This document shows, one piece after another, positions 55,219-63,409 of a stretch of DNA of 64,000 nucleotides; position 1 is the first letter of the stretch; the number at the start of each line of letters is the position of its first letter. The notes under the pieces are model-generated. The model saw only the letters and a list, made by a program, of their open reading frames with translations. It searched no databases and had not been told where the DNA came from. This DNA is from CAZFVY01 sp964522665 (lineage in GTDB: Bacteria > Verrucomicrobiota > Verrucomicrobiia > Limisphaerales > CAZFVY01), in contig CAZFVY010000005.1 in NCBI GenBank assembly GCA_964522665.1, positions 61,098 through 125,097 of the forward strand. The letters are read 5' to 3'. A program made the position numbers and the translations under genes.

Positions 55219-56837
55219 CAGCGAATCTTGGGCAGGAGCATCGGCAGGAGCTCGTCGATTCTTACTCTCGTTTGTTGCATCGTGTCGCGGTCGCGCAGCG
55301 TCACCGTCTCGGCCAATTCCGGACGCTCGCCGAGGGTATCGAAATCAATCGTGACCCCAAAAGGCGTGCCGGCTTCATCCTGACGCCGGTAACGCCGGCC
55401 AATCGCGCCGGCCTCGTCGTAAAAAACCGTCATGTGGGGACGCAGTAACGCTTGCACTTCCCTCGCTTTCTTAACCAATTCCGGCCGATTTTTCAAGAGC
55501 GGAAATATGCCGACCTTGATGGGCGCCACGCGCGGGTGGAACTTCATGACGATCCGGGTCTCGGTTTTGCCCTGTTCATCGGTAACGGTTTCCTCGCGAT
55601 AGGCGTTGCAAATCAGCGCCAGGGCGAGGCGATCGGCGCCCGCGCTCGGCTCAATCACGTGGGGAACATAACGCGCCTTGGCCTCTTCGTCAAAATACTC
55701 CATCGATTTGCCGCTGAACTTCTGGTGCTGGGTCAGGTCGAAATCGCCGCGGGCGGCGATCCCTTCCAACTCCTGGGTTCCAAACGGGAATTTGTAGAGG
55801 ATGTCCACGGTGGCTTTGGCGTAGTGCGCCAGCTCCTCTTTCTTTTGCCAGTAAAGCTCGAGGGAATCGCGGCTCAGGCCGATGCTTTCATACCACTTCA
55901 AACGCTCCTCGACCCAATACTGATGCCATTCGTTCCAGCCCCAGGAACGGCACGGCTGGCCGGGCGCGGGCGGCTCCGCTCCCGGGGGATCGACCAGTTT
56001 CTCGGCCACTTCGTTGGGGCGGATGAAAAACTCGAGTTCCATCTGCTCGAATTCGCGCGAGCGAAAGGTGAAATTGCGCGGATTGATTTCGTTGCGGAAG
56101 GCCTTGCCGACCTGACAGATGCCGAAGGGCACCTTTTGGCGGGAGACCTCCAGGACGTTTTTGTACTGCGCGAAAATCGCCTGGGCGGTTTCGGGGCGCA
56201 GGTACGCGGCGTTGTCCGGGCTTTCCACCGGGCCAACATAGGTCTTGAACATCAGATTGAACGGGCGGGGCTCGGTCATTAGGCTGCCGTTTTCCGGGTT
56301 GTAACGAACCGAATCGACGACCGGCTCGGTGCGTTCACCGAGGAGGGTCGGGGAGGCGATGCCGCGCTGCTCGTAAAACGTACGGGCGACCTTCCGGGCG
56401 GATTCGGCGTTTTTACCCGCCGCCAGGAGCACGGAGTATGGCTCCTGGCTCGTTTTGGCGTTGTCGCCGCCCGCGGTGGCGCCGTCGTAGAAATAAATCG
56501 TGCCGCTTTGGGGGTCGATCTGGTCAGCGCGAAACCGTTTCTTGGTCAGCAAGCAATCGACCATCGGATCGCTGAACGTGCTGGTGTGGCCGCTGGCTTC
56601 CCAGATTTTAGGGTGCATGATGATGGTCGCCTCCAACCCGACCACGTCTTCGCGGTAGTGGGTCATGCAGCGCCACCAGTAGCTTTTCAAGTTGAGCTTA
56701 AGCTCGGCGCCGAGCGGACCGTAGTCCCAGAAGCCGTTCAAGCCGCCGTAGATCTCCGAAGATTGAAAAATGAATCCGCGACGCTTGCAGAGAGAAACGA
56801 TCTTCTCCATCAACTCGGTTGCATTAGACGATTGCAT
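55218..56837 (-). CDS. glyS: Glycyl-tRNA synthetase (homodimeric class II type)
   Basis: The 539-residue enzyme attaches glycine to tRNA-Gly. It is the single-chain eukaryote/archaeal-like form rather than the bacterial alpha2beta2 form. Seen are KRRGFIFQSSEIYGGLNGFWDYGPLG near the N-terminus (about residues 18-43), class II motif 2 (VGKAFRNEINPRNFTFRSREFEQMELEFF, about 250-278), motif 3 near HVIEPSAGADRLALALI, and a C-terminal anticodon-binding domain. A promoter TTGACA-17-AAGACT ends 10 nt before the ATG. It heads the glyS-DUF2127-larB-larC-trm112 series. Confidence 0.96.
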   Translation of the reverse strand: MQSSNATELMEKIVSLCKRRGFIFQSSEIYGGLNGFWDYGPLGAELKLNLKSYWWRCMTHYREDVVGLEATIIMHPKIWEASGHTSTFSDPMVDCLLTKKRFRADQIDPQSGTIYFYDGATAGGDNAKTSQEPYSVLLAAGKNAESARKVARTFYEQRGIASPTLLGERTEPVVDSVRYNPENGSLMTEPRPFNLMFKTYVGPVESPDNAAYLRPETAQAIFAQYKNVLEVSRQKVPFGICQVGKAFRNEINPRNFTFRSREFEQMELEFFIRPNEVAEKLVDPPGAEPPAPGQPCRSWGWNEWHQYWVEERLKWYESIGLSRDSLELYWQKKEELAHYAKATVDILYKFPFGTQELEGIAARGDFDLTQHQKFSGKSMEYFDEEAKARYVPHVIEPSAGADRLALALICNAYREETVTDEQGKTETRIVMKFHPRVAPIKVGIFPLLKNRPELVKKAREVQALLRPHMTVFYDEAGAIGRRYRRQDEAGTPFGVTIDFDTLGERPELAETVTLRDRDTMQQTRVRIDELLPMLLPKIR

Positions 56838-56847
56838 TGAGCCGGGG

Positions 56848-56876
56848 AGTCTTGGTCAACGCCATACCCATGTCAA
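56848..56876 (-). promoter_or_regulatory. Candidate promoter of glyS
   Basis: TTGACA (56876-56871), 17 nt, AAGACT (56853-56848). The transcript would have a leader of only about 3-4 nt, nearly leaderless. Confidence 0.5.
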
Positions 56877-56970
56877 GACACTGGCGCTCGCGTGCCGCGA
56901 AGGCGTCGAACGGGCGTCCGCTGGGAGGGCTGGCCGCGGCCTGCGTCCTCGCTTCCCCGCCAGTCAGAGC

Positions 56971-56998
56971 TTGCCATCGTCAAACGGGCAATTAAATT
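56971..56998 (+). promoter_or_regulatory. Leaderless-type promoter of the FHA gene
   Basis: TTGCCA (56971-56976), 16 nt, TAAATT (56993-56998), then 6 nt to the ATG at 57005. Confidence 0.65.
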
Positions 56999-57004
56999 GC
57001 CGTC

Positions 57005-57319
57005 ATGGCAACGCAACCCGAAGCGACCCCGAAATCGCTGAAGTCCTCCAAGGACGGTCAGAACGGCAAGCTGGAGGCCAAGTTGCACGAACGCAAGACG
57101 GTGGTGATCGGCCGGGGGCCGGAGTGCGACGTCGTCATCAAAGACCCGAAGGCTTCGCGACGGCATTGCCAACTGAGCCGGGTTGAGGCGGCGTTTATCC
57201 TTGAGGATTTAGGCTCCAAGAACGGGACGCTCGTGGACGGTCTTCGAATTGAAGGCAAGGTGTCGCTGAAGCCGAATCAAGCCTTCAAGATCGGTGACAC
57301 GGTTTTTTACATCGCGTAA
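57005..57319 (+). CDS. FHA domain protein
   Basis: The 104-residue protein is essentially one forkhead-associated domain that binds phosphothreonine peptides. Key residues are present: GRGPECDVVIKD (Gly-Arg), ASRRHCQL (Ser-Arg-x-His) and LGSKNGTLVDG (Asn-Gly). A short Lys-rich N-terminus precedes it. No Ser/Thr kinase or phosphatase gene lies in the window. The leaderless-type promoter supports the ATG. It is convergent with the flagellin gene, with 194 empty bases between them. Confidence 0.92.
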   Translation: MATQPEATPKSLKSSKDGQNGKLEAKLHERKTVVIGRGPECDVVIKDPKASRRHCQLSRVEAAFILEDLGSKNGTLVDGLRIEGKVSLKPNQAFKIGDTVFYIA

Positions 57320-57513
57320 CCGGCGGTTTATTCGGCCCCCACTGGGCTGGGAGGCTCTTGCCGGCGATTTGATGATTCTCCGATTTCCGGGGCCGATCGG
57401 ACGGCGTCCGAGCCCGTGCCACAGCCTTAACGATAGCGGGTCGCTTCCCCGGTCATCCTGACGCCCTCTCGGTAGCGAGGTCCGTCGTTCGTCGTCAACG
57501 GGCGCTAACCACT

Positions 57514-58365
57514 TCAACCGCCAAAGCCGTTCGTCGGAAGACTCTGCAGGAGCTGGAGCGTCAGGCTGGGCAGCGAGTTGGCTTGGGCAAGCATGGTGGT
57601 GGCCGATTGAACCAAGATGCTGTCGCGGGCGTAATTGGTGGCTTCCTGAGCCACATCGACGTCGGTAATTCGACTGTTTGCGGCCGTCAGATTCTCGTTG
57701 AGAACCGAAACCTGGTCGATCGTGAGATTCAGGCGTTCGAGATTGGCGCCGACCTGCGCGCGCATGCCGGCGAGGGTCTGAATCGCCGTCTGCACATTGC
57801 TCAGCGCCTGGGCGGCGCTGGCCGAGCTCGCGATCGAGGTCGTAACCGAGTTGAAGATGCTGGCCAGGCCGGACCCGACCGTCGCGCTGGTCAAGTCCAC
57901 GGTGTTCATCGTGAACTTTTTGGCGTCGCTGTCGATCGTGACCGCCAGTCCGGCGCTGTCGAACAAGGTCACGCCGTTAAATTGCTTGGTCCCGATGTCA
58001 CTGATGTAATTCTGCAATTGGGTGAATTCAGCGGTGTAATTGGAAAGATCCGAGCTGGTTTTCGTCGGGTCCTGAGCGAGCACGGTCAATTCGCTCATCC
58101 GATCCAGCGCGGTCTGAACCTTTTGCAGGAAGCCGTCTTGGGTCTGGCTGAAGGAGGCCGCGTTCCCCAGATTGGTGATGACCGCCGAGTTGCGATTGAT
58201 TTGCGCGGAAAACTTGATGGAGACCGCCAAGCCAGCGGCGTCATCCGCCGGCGAGACAATCCGCGAGCCCGAAGAAAGCCTGGCCAAAGAACTGGCCAAG
58301 TTGTTCGAAGCCACCGACAGTTCGCGCTGCGCGCTAACTGCGGCGATGTTCGTGTTAATGACCAT
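57514..58365 (-). CDS. fliC: Flagellin
   Basis: The 283-residue filament protein is short but complete. The N-terminal D0/D1 region contains MVINTNIAAVSAQREL and LARLSSGSRIVSPADDAAGL, then FSQTQDGFLQKVQTALDRM. The C-terminal region has NSRITDVDVAQEATNYARD and the ending TTMLAQANSLPSLTLQLLQ, needed for polymerisation. The variable central region is minimal. ATG 58365 is used because the 11 residues encoded upstream are not flagellin-like and cross a GGA hairpin. A sigma-28-type promoter lies at 58481-58507. No other flagellar structural gene is in the window. Confidence 0.93.
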   Translation of the reverse strand: MVINTNIAAVSAQRELSVASNNLASSLARLSSGSRIVSPADDAAGLAVSIKFSAQINRNSAVITNLGNAASFSQTQDGFLQKVQTALDRMSELTVLAQDPTKTSSDLSNYTAEFTQLQNYISDIGTKQFNGVTLFDSAGLAVTIDSDAKKFTMNTVDLTSATVGSGLASIFNSVTTSIASSASAAQALSNVQTAIQTLAGMRAQVGANLERLNLTIDQVSVLNENLTAANSRITDVDVAQEATNYARDSILVQSATTMLAQANSLPSLTLQLLQSLPTNGFGG

Positions 58366-58366
58366 C

Positions 58367-58382
58367 GACAATTCCGTTTGTC
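58367..58382 (-). promoter_or_regulatory. GGA hairpin next to the flagellin start (CsrA-like site)
   Basis: The leader sequence GACAAACGGAATTGTC ends 1 nt before the ATG and forms GACAA/TTGTC with ACGGAA in the loop. It is nearly identical to the element at 10596-10611. Confidence 0.62.
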
Positions 58383-58390
58383 CACTGCCG

Positions 58391-58408
58391 CCCAGCATCC
58401 TTGCTGGG
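58391..58408 (-). promoter_or_regulatory. Upstream GGA hairpin in the flagellin leader
   Basis: CCCAGCA-AGGA-TGCTGGG is a perfect 7-bp stem with AGGA in the loop. The core CAAGGATG closely matches the known CsrA selection consensus (ACARGGAUGU). Its GGA lies 25 nt from that of the start-proximal hairpin. Confidence 0.6.
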
Positions 58409-58480
58409 GGAAGACAGGCTCAGGCGTCTTCCGATTCCTGAGCGGGAAGGCGATGCGCTCGCTGGCCCCGCTATCGGGTA

Positions 58481-58507
58481 CAGTCGGCGCCGCGCGCGAA
58501 AAATTTA
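58481..58507 (-). promoter_or_regulatory. Sigma-28 (FliA)-type promoter of flagellin
   Basis: TAAATTTT (58507-58500), exactly 11 nt, GCCGACTG (58488-58481). The -35 matches 7 of 8 and the -10 begins GCCGA. The -10 is GCCGACT, as in the other flagellin promoter at 10700-10726. Confidence 0.72.
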
Positions 58508-58508
58508 G

Positions 58509-59543
58509 GCAAAAATCGCGAGCGGACGGAGGCCTGCGTCACCTGGCCGGGACGGTCAGGTGAGTCAAGCGGAGAAGGTAAGACCGGTTATCGGAGTTTG
58601 GCTTCGTCGGCGAGGTATTTTTCGAGCAACTCGGGTGGAGCCTCCAGGAGATTGAGCCGGGGGTTCCAAGCCAGGCCAGCCCGACGGCCGACCGCCGTCA
58701 CTCCGCCGAGGGGGCGGCGTCGGGGCCGGGCGGAGGTCGCGGCCGCCCGTGCCGCCGGGGAACGCGCGTTTTTGGGGCGGAACATCAGTTTTGTTCGTGG
58801 TCAACCGGGACCGGTTGGCGGGGCATTTCCTGACAGAGGCGACGCCGAGTCTCCCCAGGGCGGTGGCCAAACGCCACTTGCGGACGGGGCGGCGCGGTGT
58901 ACGGGGCCGCGAAAAAGGTCCGTCTCCGGGTGTGACCGGGACGAAGGGAGGCGCGCCAGAAGTAAGGAGGCTTCATACATTTATCACGGCCAACGACCGG
59001 TTCGAAAATCACAGCGGCAGCGGCTGCGGCCCTTCGCGTTCAGAGCGCCCTTGCTTGCCCCTCACAACCCAGTGGCGGCTCGCTCGCCGCTCGCGCCACG
59101 TGCCCATGTGGCAAACCCGCCCTAACGCACCCTAATACCCAGCCGCTGCCATCGTGATCTTCCAACCCTAGGTCGGCCATCACTGAAGCCAGTATGCACT
59201 TTCGCGCGGAGCGAATCTATGGCGAGTTTACGCCATACGGCGGCGGCGGGTCCGCGGTGGAAAAAAGCGGGATTTTGTCGCTCTTTCAGCCGCGGGCCGC
59301 GTGGAAAATCGATGCGGCCGGCCGAATTTCGCGCGTCCTGAAATGGGATATATATGTATCAATATATCATCCAACCGATCGGTGGGCGGGCGGGCGGCGG
59401 GCGGATAAGGTGTCGATCTCGCGGCGCGGCGCGGGCGAAGGTCGCCGCCGCCGCCGCCGAGCGGAAGATTTTTGGAACTTTGGAGGCGGAAATCGTGGCT
59501 GGACTGATCGCCCGTCTGGCGACGGACCACCCTGGGTTTTTGT
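58509..59543. other. About 1 kb without a convincing gene
   Basis: Short overlapping frames are present on both strands but have no recognisable motif, signal or ribosome binding site. One minus-strand frame (58588-58785, 65 codons, basic) ends in a helix-like LLEAPPELLEKYLADEAKLR and is the only one that looks slightly protein-like. An AT-rich palindrome GATATAT-N8-ATATATC lies at 59347-59368, followed by a GGGC-rich run. Confidence 0.5.
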
Positions 59544-59572
59544 TTGAAAAGCGCCGCGGGTTGGCGAATGCT
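59544..59572 (+). promoter_or_regulatory. Leaderless-type promoter of the 59579 gene
   Basis: TTGAAA (59544-59549), 17 nt, AATGCT (59567-59572), then 6 nt to ATG 59579. AAAGGT just before the ATG could also act as a weak ribosome binding site for a longer transcript. Confidence 0.4.
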
Positions 59573-59578
59573 AAAGGT

Positions 59579-60778
59579 ATGCGCGCGCGCATCGCTGTTT
59601 TGGTCTCGCTGGGGCTGAACGTCGCCTTGGCCGCGGCGCTGTTCTACGAGCGGCGCCCCGCGCCGGAGCGCGAAATAGTGGCTCCGGCCCCGGGGCCGAT
59701 TTCGGTGGCATCCACCAACGCGGCAAAAACCCGAGTCATCGTTCGGCGTCTTAACTTTACCTGGGACGAAGTCGAATCGCAGGACTACACCGCCTTTATC
59801 GCCAATCTGCGCGCGATCGGCTGTCCCGAGGCGACGATCCGGGACATCATCGTGGCCGACGTCAATCAAATGTACGCGCAAAAGCGGCTGACGGACATCG
59901 TGACGCCGGACCAGCAATGGTGGCGGTCTGATCCCAGCCGGGATTTGGAGCAGGCGGCGCTGGAGAAATTGCGGGCGCTGGACGCCGAGCGGCGCGCGCT
60001 GTTGACCAAGTTGCTGGGGCCTGATTGGGAGATTTCATCCCATCCGCCACTGCCGGCGATCCCGCTCGTCGCGTTAAACGGGCCGGTCCTGGGCGCGCTT
60101 TCCGCGGAAAAGAAACTGGCGGTGCAGAACGCCTTCGCACGGTCCCAGGAACGACTCCAGGCGTACTACGACGCGCAGCAGCGGGCGGGTGCGCGGGTCG
60201 ATCCCGCCGAACTGGCCAAGCTCAAGGCGCAGACTCGACAGGAATTGGCGGCGCTGCTCGACCCGACGCAGCTTGAGGAATTCCTTTTGCGGTACTCGCA
60301 AAATTCGACGAACCTGCGCCGCCAGTTGCGCGGCCTCGACGCGACGCCGGACGAGTTTCGCAGCATTTTCCGCGTGACCGATCCGATCGATCAGCAGGAA
60401 CAGCTCTATTTTGCGGGTGACGATCCGGCGAGCGTGAAGCGGCGTGACGAATTGGAAAAACAACGGGACGCGGCGATCCAGCAGGCCTTATCGCCCGACC
60501 GTTTCCAGCTCTATAAACTCAACCAGGACCCGGTGTACGTCGAGGCCAGTTCGTACGCGCAGCAATCGGGAATCTCGGCGCAGAATGTCCTGCCGTTGTA
60601 TCGGATCAACTCGGCCGCGGAGCAGGAGTTGGAACGGATCAGGAATGACCAGACGCTTTCGCCGGATGAACGCGATGATCTGGCGGACGAAGTCCAGGCC
60701 GCGCAAGAAAGCTCCCTTCGCCAACTATTGGGGCCGGAGACGTTCGACCGCTATAAAAAGGCCCAAAAGGCGCGCTGA
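59579..60778 (+). CDS. Membrane-anchored or secreted hypothetical protein
   Basis: This 399-residue protein is not recognised. A short basic N-terminus and hydrophobic segment (MRARIAVLVSLGLNVALAAA) form a signal anchor. The remainder is hydrophilic, helical and rich in Arg, Gln and Glu, with repeated LLGPDWEI / LLGPETFDRYK / LDPTQLEEFLLRYS-type units. These resemble short helical repeats seen in secreted proteins of Verrucomicrobiota. The longer frame starting at 59354 is rejected because its first 75 codons are low-complexity and lack a start signal. It is convergent with the molybdopterin gene. Confidence 0.7.
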   Translation: MRARIAVLVSLGLNVALAAALFYERRPAPEREIVAPAPGPISVASTNAAKTRVIVRRLNFTWDEVESQDYTAFIANLRAIGCPEATIRDIIVADVNQMYAQKRLTDIVTPDQQWWRSDPSRDLEQAALEKLRALDAERRALLTKLLGPDWEISSHPPLPAIPLVALNGPVLGALSAEKKLAVQNAFARSQERLQAYYDAQQRAGARVDPAELAKLKAQTRQELAALLDPTQLEEFLLRYSQNSTNLRRQLRGLDATPDEFRSIFRVTDPIDQQEQLYFAGDDPASVKRRDELEKQRDAAIQQALSPDRFQLYKLNQDPVYVEASSYAQQSGISAQNVLPLYRINSAAEQELERIRNDQTLSPDERDDLADEVQAAQESSLRQLLGPETFDRYKKAQKAR

Positions 60779-60863
60779 GGCCAACCCGAGCCGGGGTTTT
60801 CGCCGCCTCGCCCACGGCCAAAATCCGTCGCCGCCCGCGCGCCCGGATCTTCCAAACCGACTC

Positions 60864-62012
60864 TCAGAGTTTGATCTTCCGGGGGAACTGTTGGTTGGCT
60901 TCCCAGTAGGTCCGCTTCAGAGCGATCGCGGGGTCAGCGGCGGCGGGCTGAACGCGGCCGGCGGCGTCGGTGGCCCGAGAGACCACGGTATGTTCGCCGG
61001 GCGGCGCCGATTCCCAATCGTAGGTCCAGAACACCCAGCCGTAGCGCGCCTGCTTTTTGCGTTCGAGACGCGCGGCCTTCCAGGGGCCGTTGTCGATCTG
61101 CAGTTCCACCCGCTCGACCGCCGTGCCGTCGCTCCACGCCGCGCCAGTGAAACGGACGACGCCAGCCTTGACGCGGACCGCGCGGGCGCAGATGGATTTG
61201 ACGTCAATGGGGCCAACGCTGGTTTCGCGCCAGATCGTCTGGCCATCCCGCTCTTCGCCGCGAATCGTCACGTAGTCGCGCGCCATGAATTTGCCCATGA
61301 AGCGGCGGTCCGTGACCTCGATGCGTTTCAGCCATTTCACCCACGCGATGCCAAACCAGCCCGGGACGATCAAGCGAACGGGCGCCCCGTGCTCTTGCGA
61401 GAGAGGTTCGCCATTCATCGCGTAGGCCAGCAGCACGTCTTCTCTCTGCGCGTCGCCGACTGACAGGCTGCGCGCGAAATTCTGCAGATAATCCTTCTCG
61501 CGGATTTTCTCGAGCTTTTCGTCGGCGCCGAAGAAAACGATCTCAATGGCGCGTTCGCGCAAGCCGCAATCTTTGAGGAGCGCCGCGAGCGGGACCCCAG
61601 TCCATTCGACGTTGCCGACGGCGCCAACGAAGCCCGGACTCGACCCGTTCCCCGAGCATTCAAGCGTCGCGATGATGCGTTTGCTTTTGCGGGCCTTAAG
61701 GTCCGCCAGGGAGAGCGTTACCGGATGTTTGACCAGCCCTGAGATCTCCAGACGCCACGCGTCCGGCGGCTCCGGCTTGGGAACGCCGTAATGCCCGACG
61801 TTGAAAACTTTGGCGTTGGGCGTTATCCAGCTGGTCAACTCATCCCATCGCAGGCCGCGGCCGGGCGCTTGAACGTCCAGAAAGGGGATCAACTCGGCCT
61901 CCGGTGGCGTTTCAGGCGCGCCCAACGCGGTCAAGGATTCGGGAATCAGGGCCAGCGCCGCGAAGGCCGCGCTGCGCTGGAGCATCTCGCGACGGTTGAG
62001 GGAGGCACGCAT
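60864..62012 (-). CDS. Tat-exported sulfite-oxidase-like molybdopterin oxidoreductase
   Basis: The 382-residue protein has a twin-arginine signal (NRREMLQRSAAFAALAL), a sulfite oxidase-type molybdopterin domain whose ATLECSGNG holds the Mo-ligating Cys119, and a C-terminal dimerisation domain (Ig-like, about 270-375). There is no haem domain, so a partner must accept electrons. Substrates in this family include sulfite and methionine sulfoxide, so the true substrate is not known. ATG 62012 was chosen for the Tat signal; an upstream frame to 62084 overlaps the propeller gene. It starts 11 nt after that gene's stop. Confidence 0.88.
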   Translation of the reverse strand: MRASLNRREMLQRSAAFAALALIPESLTALGAPETPPEAELIPFLDVQAPGRGLRWDELTSWITPNAKVFNVGHYGVPKPEPPDAWRLEISGLVKHPVTLSLADLKARKSKRIIATLECSGNGSSPGFVGAVGNVEWTGVPLAALLKDCGLRERAIEIVFFGADEKLEKIREKDYLQNFARSLSVGDAQREDVLLAYAMNGEPLSQEHGAPVRLIVPGWFGIAWVKWLKRIEVTDRRFMGKFMARDYVTIRGEERDGQTIWRETSVGPIDVKSICARAVRVKAGVVRFTGAAWSDGTAVERVELQIDNGPWKAARLERKKQARYGWVFWTYDWESAPPGEHTVVSRATDAAGRVQPAAADPAIALKRTYWEANQQFPRKIKL

Positions 62013-62023
62013 AACCGGGCGGT

Positions 62024-63361
62024 TCAAGAGGCTTTTTTGGTGACGGGCGCGGCGGCGTGTGCGCCGGCGGCGCGGCCAATGCACCAGAGATGTTTGTGGG
62101 TCCGTACGAAGATTTCGCCGTTCGAGATGGCGACCGACGAGTTGGAAAGTTCGTTTTCCAACGAGTTGACGCCGATCAGCTCGAAGGTGGGGCTGGCTCT
62201 CAGGACGACGGTTTCACCGGAATGGTTGACGACGTAAAGTTTGTCGCCCGCCAGCGCCACGGACGACCAGGACTCGGAGTCGGCGCCGGCGCCTTGGACG
62301 CGCTGTTCCCAGACGGTTTCGCCCGATTTGAGATCGAGGCATTGCGCGATGGCGCCATTCAAAATGTAGATATGGCCGTTATGAATCACGCCTGAGCCGA
62401 TGCCCGTCTTGGTTTTGATTTTCTGCCAGACCCGCCGGGTGGCGGTGACATCACCCTGACCGCCGGGCTTGACGGCGACGGTCGAGCCGCTGTAGCCACC
62501 CATCGCCACCACGAGGCCCTCGCCGTAAATCGCGGAAGTATAAATCAGGGGGTTCAGTCCGTCGCAACTCCAGAGATCCTTGCCGGTGAGCGGATCAAAC
62601 GCCCGGACTTGGCCGGGAAAACTCACGACCAATTCGGAGCGGGAGCCGCTCTTCACGACGAGCGGCGTACTCCAGGAGCCGATCACGCCATTCGTTTTGC
62701 CCGCGAACCCATCGGTCCGCTCCTTCGGTTGGACCGGCGGCACGTCGCGCTGCCATACCGTTGCGCCGGTCGTTTTGTCCACGGCCACCAGGAAGGTCCG
62801 CTCACCCGGGCCGAAATTGAGGATGCAGAGGTTTTGGAAAATGATCGGTGAGGAGGCATAGCCCCAAGTGTGATCCTGTTTGCCGAGATCGCGCCGCCAA
62901 AGCTCCTTGCCGGCGAAATCGTAGCAGAAAAGACCGGCCGAGCCGAACCAGGCGATGACGCGGTGGCCGTCGGTGACAGGCGAGGCGGAGCAGGGCGGAT
63001 TGGCATCGTGCGACCGCTCTTTCTCCTTGTAGGTGACGCCGGACTGCCAGAGCAGCTTGCCGTCCGCGCGATCGAAACAGAGGAGCGCGCGCAGGTTGTC
63101 GTTCTCGACCGCCTGAGTGACGAAGACCCGGCCTTCCCAGACGATCGGGGTTGAATTGCCCCGGTCGGGAAGCGGCGTTTTCCAGCGGACATTTTCATTC
63201 TTGGACCAGCGGGTCGGGAGGTCCTTTTCGGGCGCGACGCCGTCGTTCGCCGGGCCGCGCCAATTTGGCCAGTTGCCGGCGTTCACCGTGAACGAGGTGA
63301 GGGCGGCGAGGCCAAGCGTGAGTGAGCGGAGGCGCCGCGAACGAAGGAGTGGGTTGGTCAT
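62024..63361 (-). CDS. Secreted PQQ-type beta-propeller protein (BamB-like)
   Basis: The 445-residue protein has a signal peptide (about 1-29) and a run of propeller blades with W-x-x-x-L-P-x-R-G, FDRADGKLLWQSGV and LDLKSGETVWEQRV-type motifs. These are typical of PQQ-binding-like or BamB-like repeats in secreted proteins of Planctomycetota and Verrucomicrobiota. No catalytic dehydrogenase residues are evident. It is in one operon with the molybdopterin oxidoreductase and the partial Gfo/Idh gene. The start was set at ATG 63361; frames to 63385 and 63397 (TTG) are possible. Confidence 0.82.
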   Translation of the reverse strand: MTNPLLRSRRLRSLTLGLAALTSFTVNAGNWPNWRGPANDGVAPEKDLPTRWSKNENVRWKTPLPDRGNSTPIVWEGRVFVTQAVENDNLRALLCFDRADGKLLWQSGVTYKEKERSHDANPPCSASPVTDGHRVIAWFGSAGLFCYDFAGKELWRRDLGKQDHTWGYASSPIIFQNLCILNFGPGERTFLVAVDKTTGATVWQRDVPPVQPKERTDGFAGKTNGVIGSWSTPLVVKSGSRSELVVSFPGQVRAFDPLTGKDLWSCDGLNPLIYTSAIYGEGLVVAMGGYSGSTVAVKPGGQGDVTATRRVWQKIKTKTGIGSGVIHNGHIYILNGAIAQCLDLKSGETVWEQRVQGAGADSESWSSVALAGDKLYVVNHSGETVVLRASPTFELIGVNSLENELSNSSVAISNGEIFVRTHKHLWCIGRAAGAHAAAPVTKKAS

Positions 63362-63409
63362 AATCGATAAGGGGAGCGTAATCATGGGAGCGATCAAGGG
63401 ACCATTCGG

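Noticed and set aside
58588..58785. Small basic 65-codon frame on the minus strand
   Set aside because: The C-terminal helix looks protein-like, but the first two thirds are Arg/Ala/Pro low-complexity and no promoter or ribosome binding site fits.
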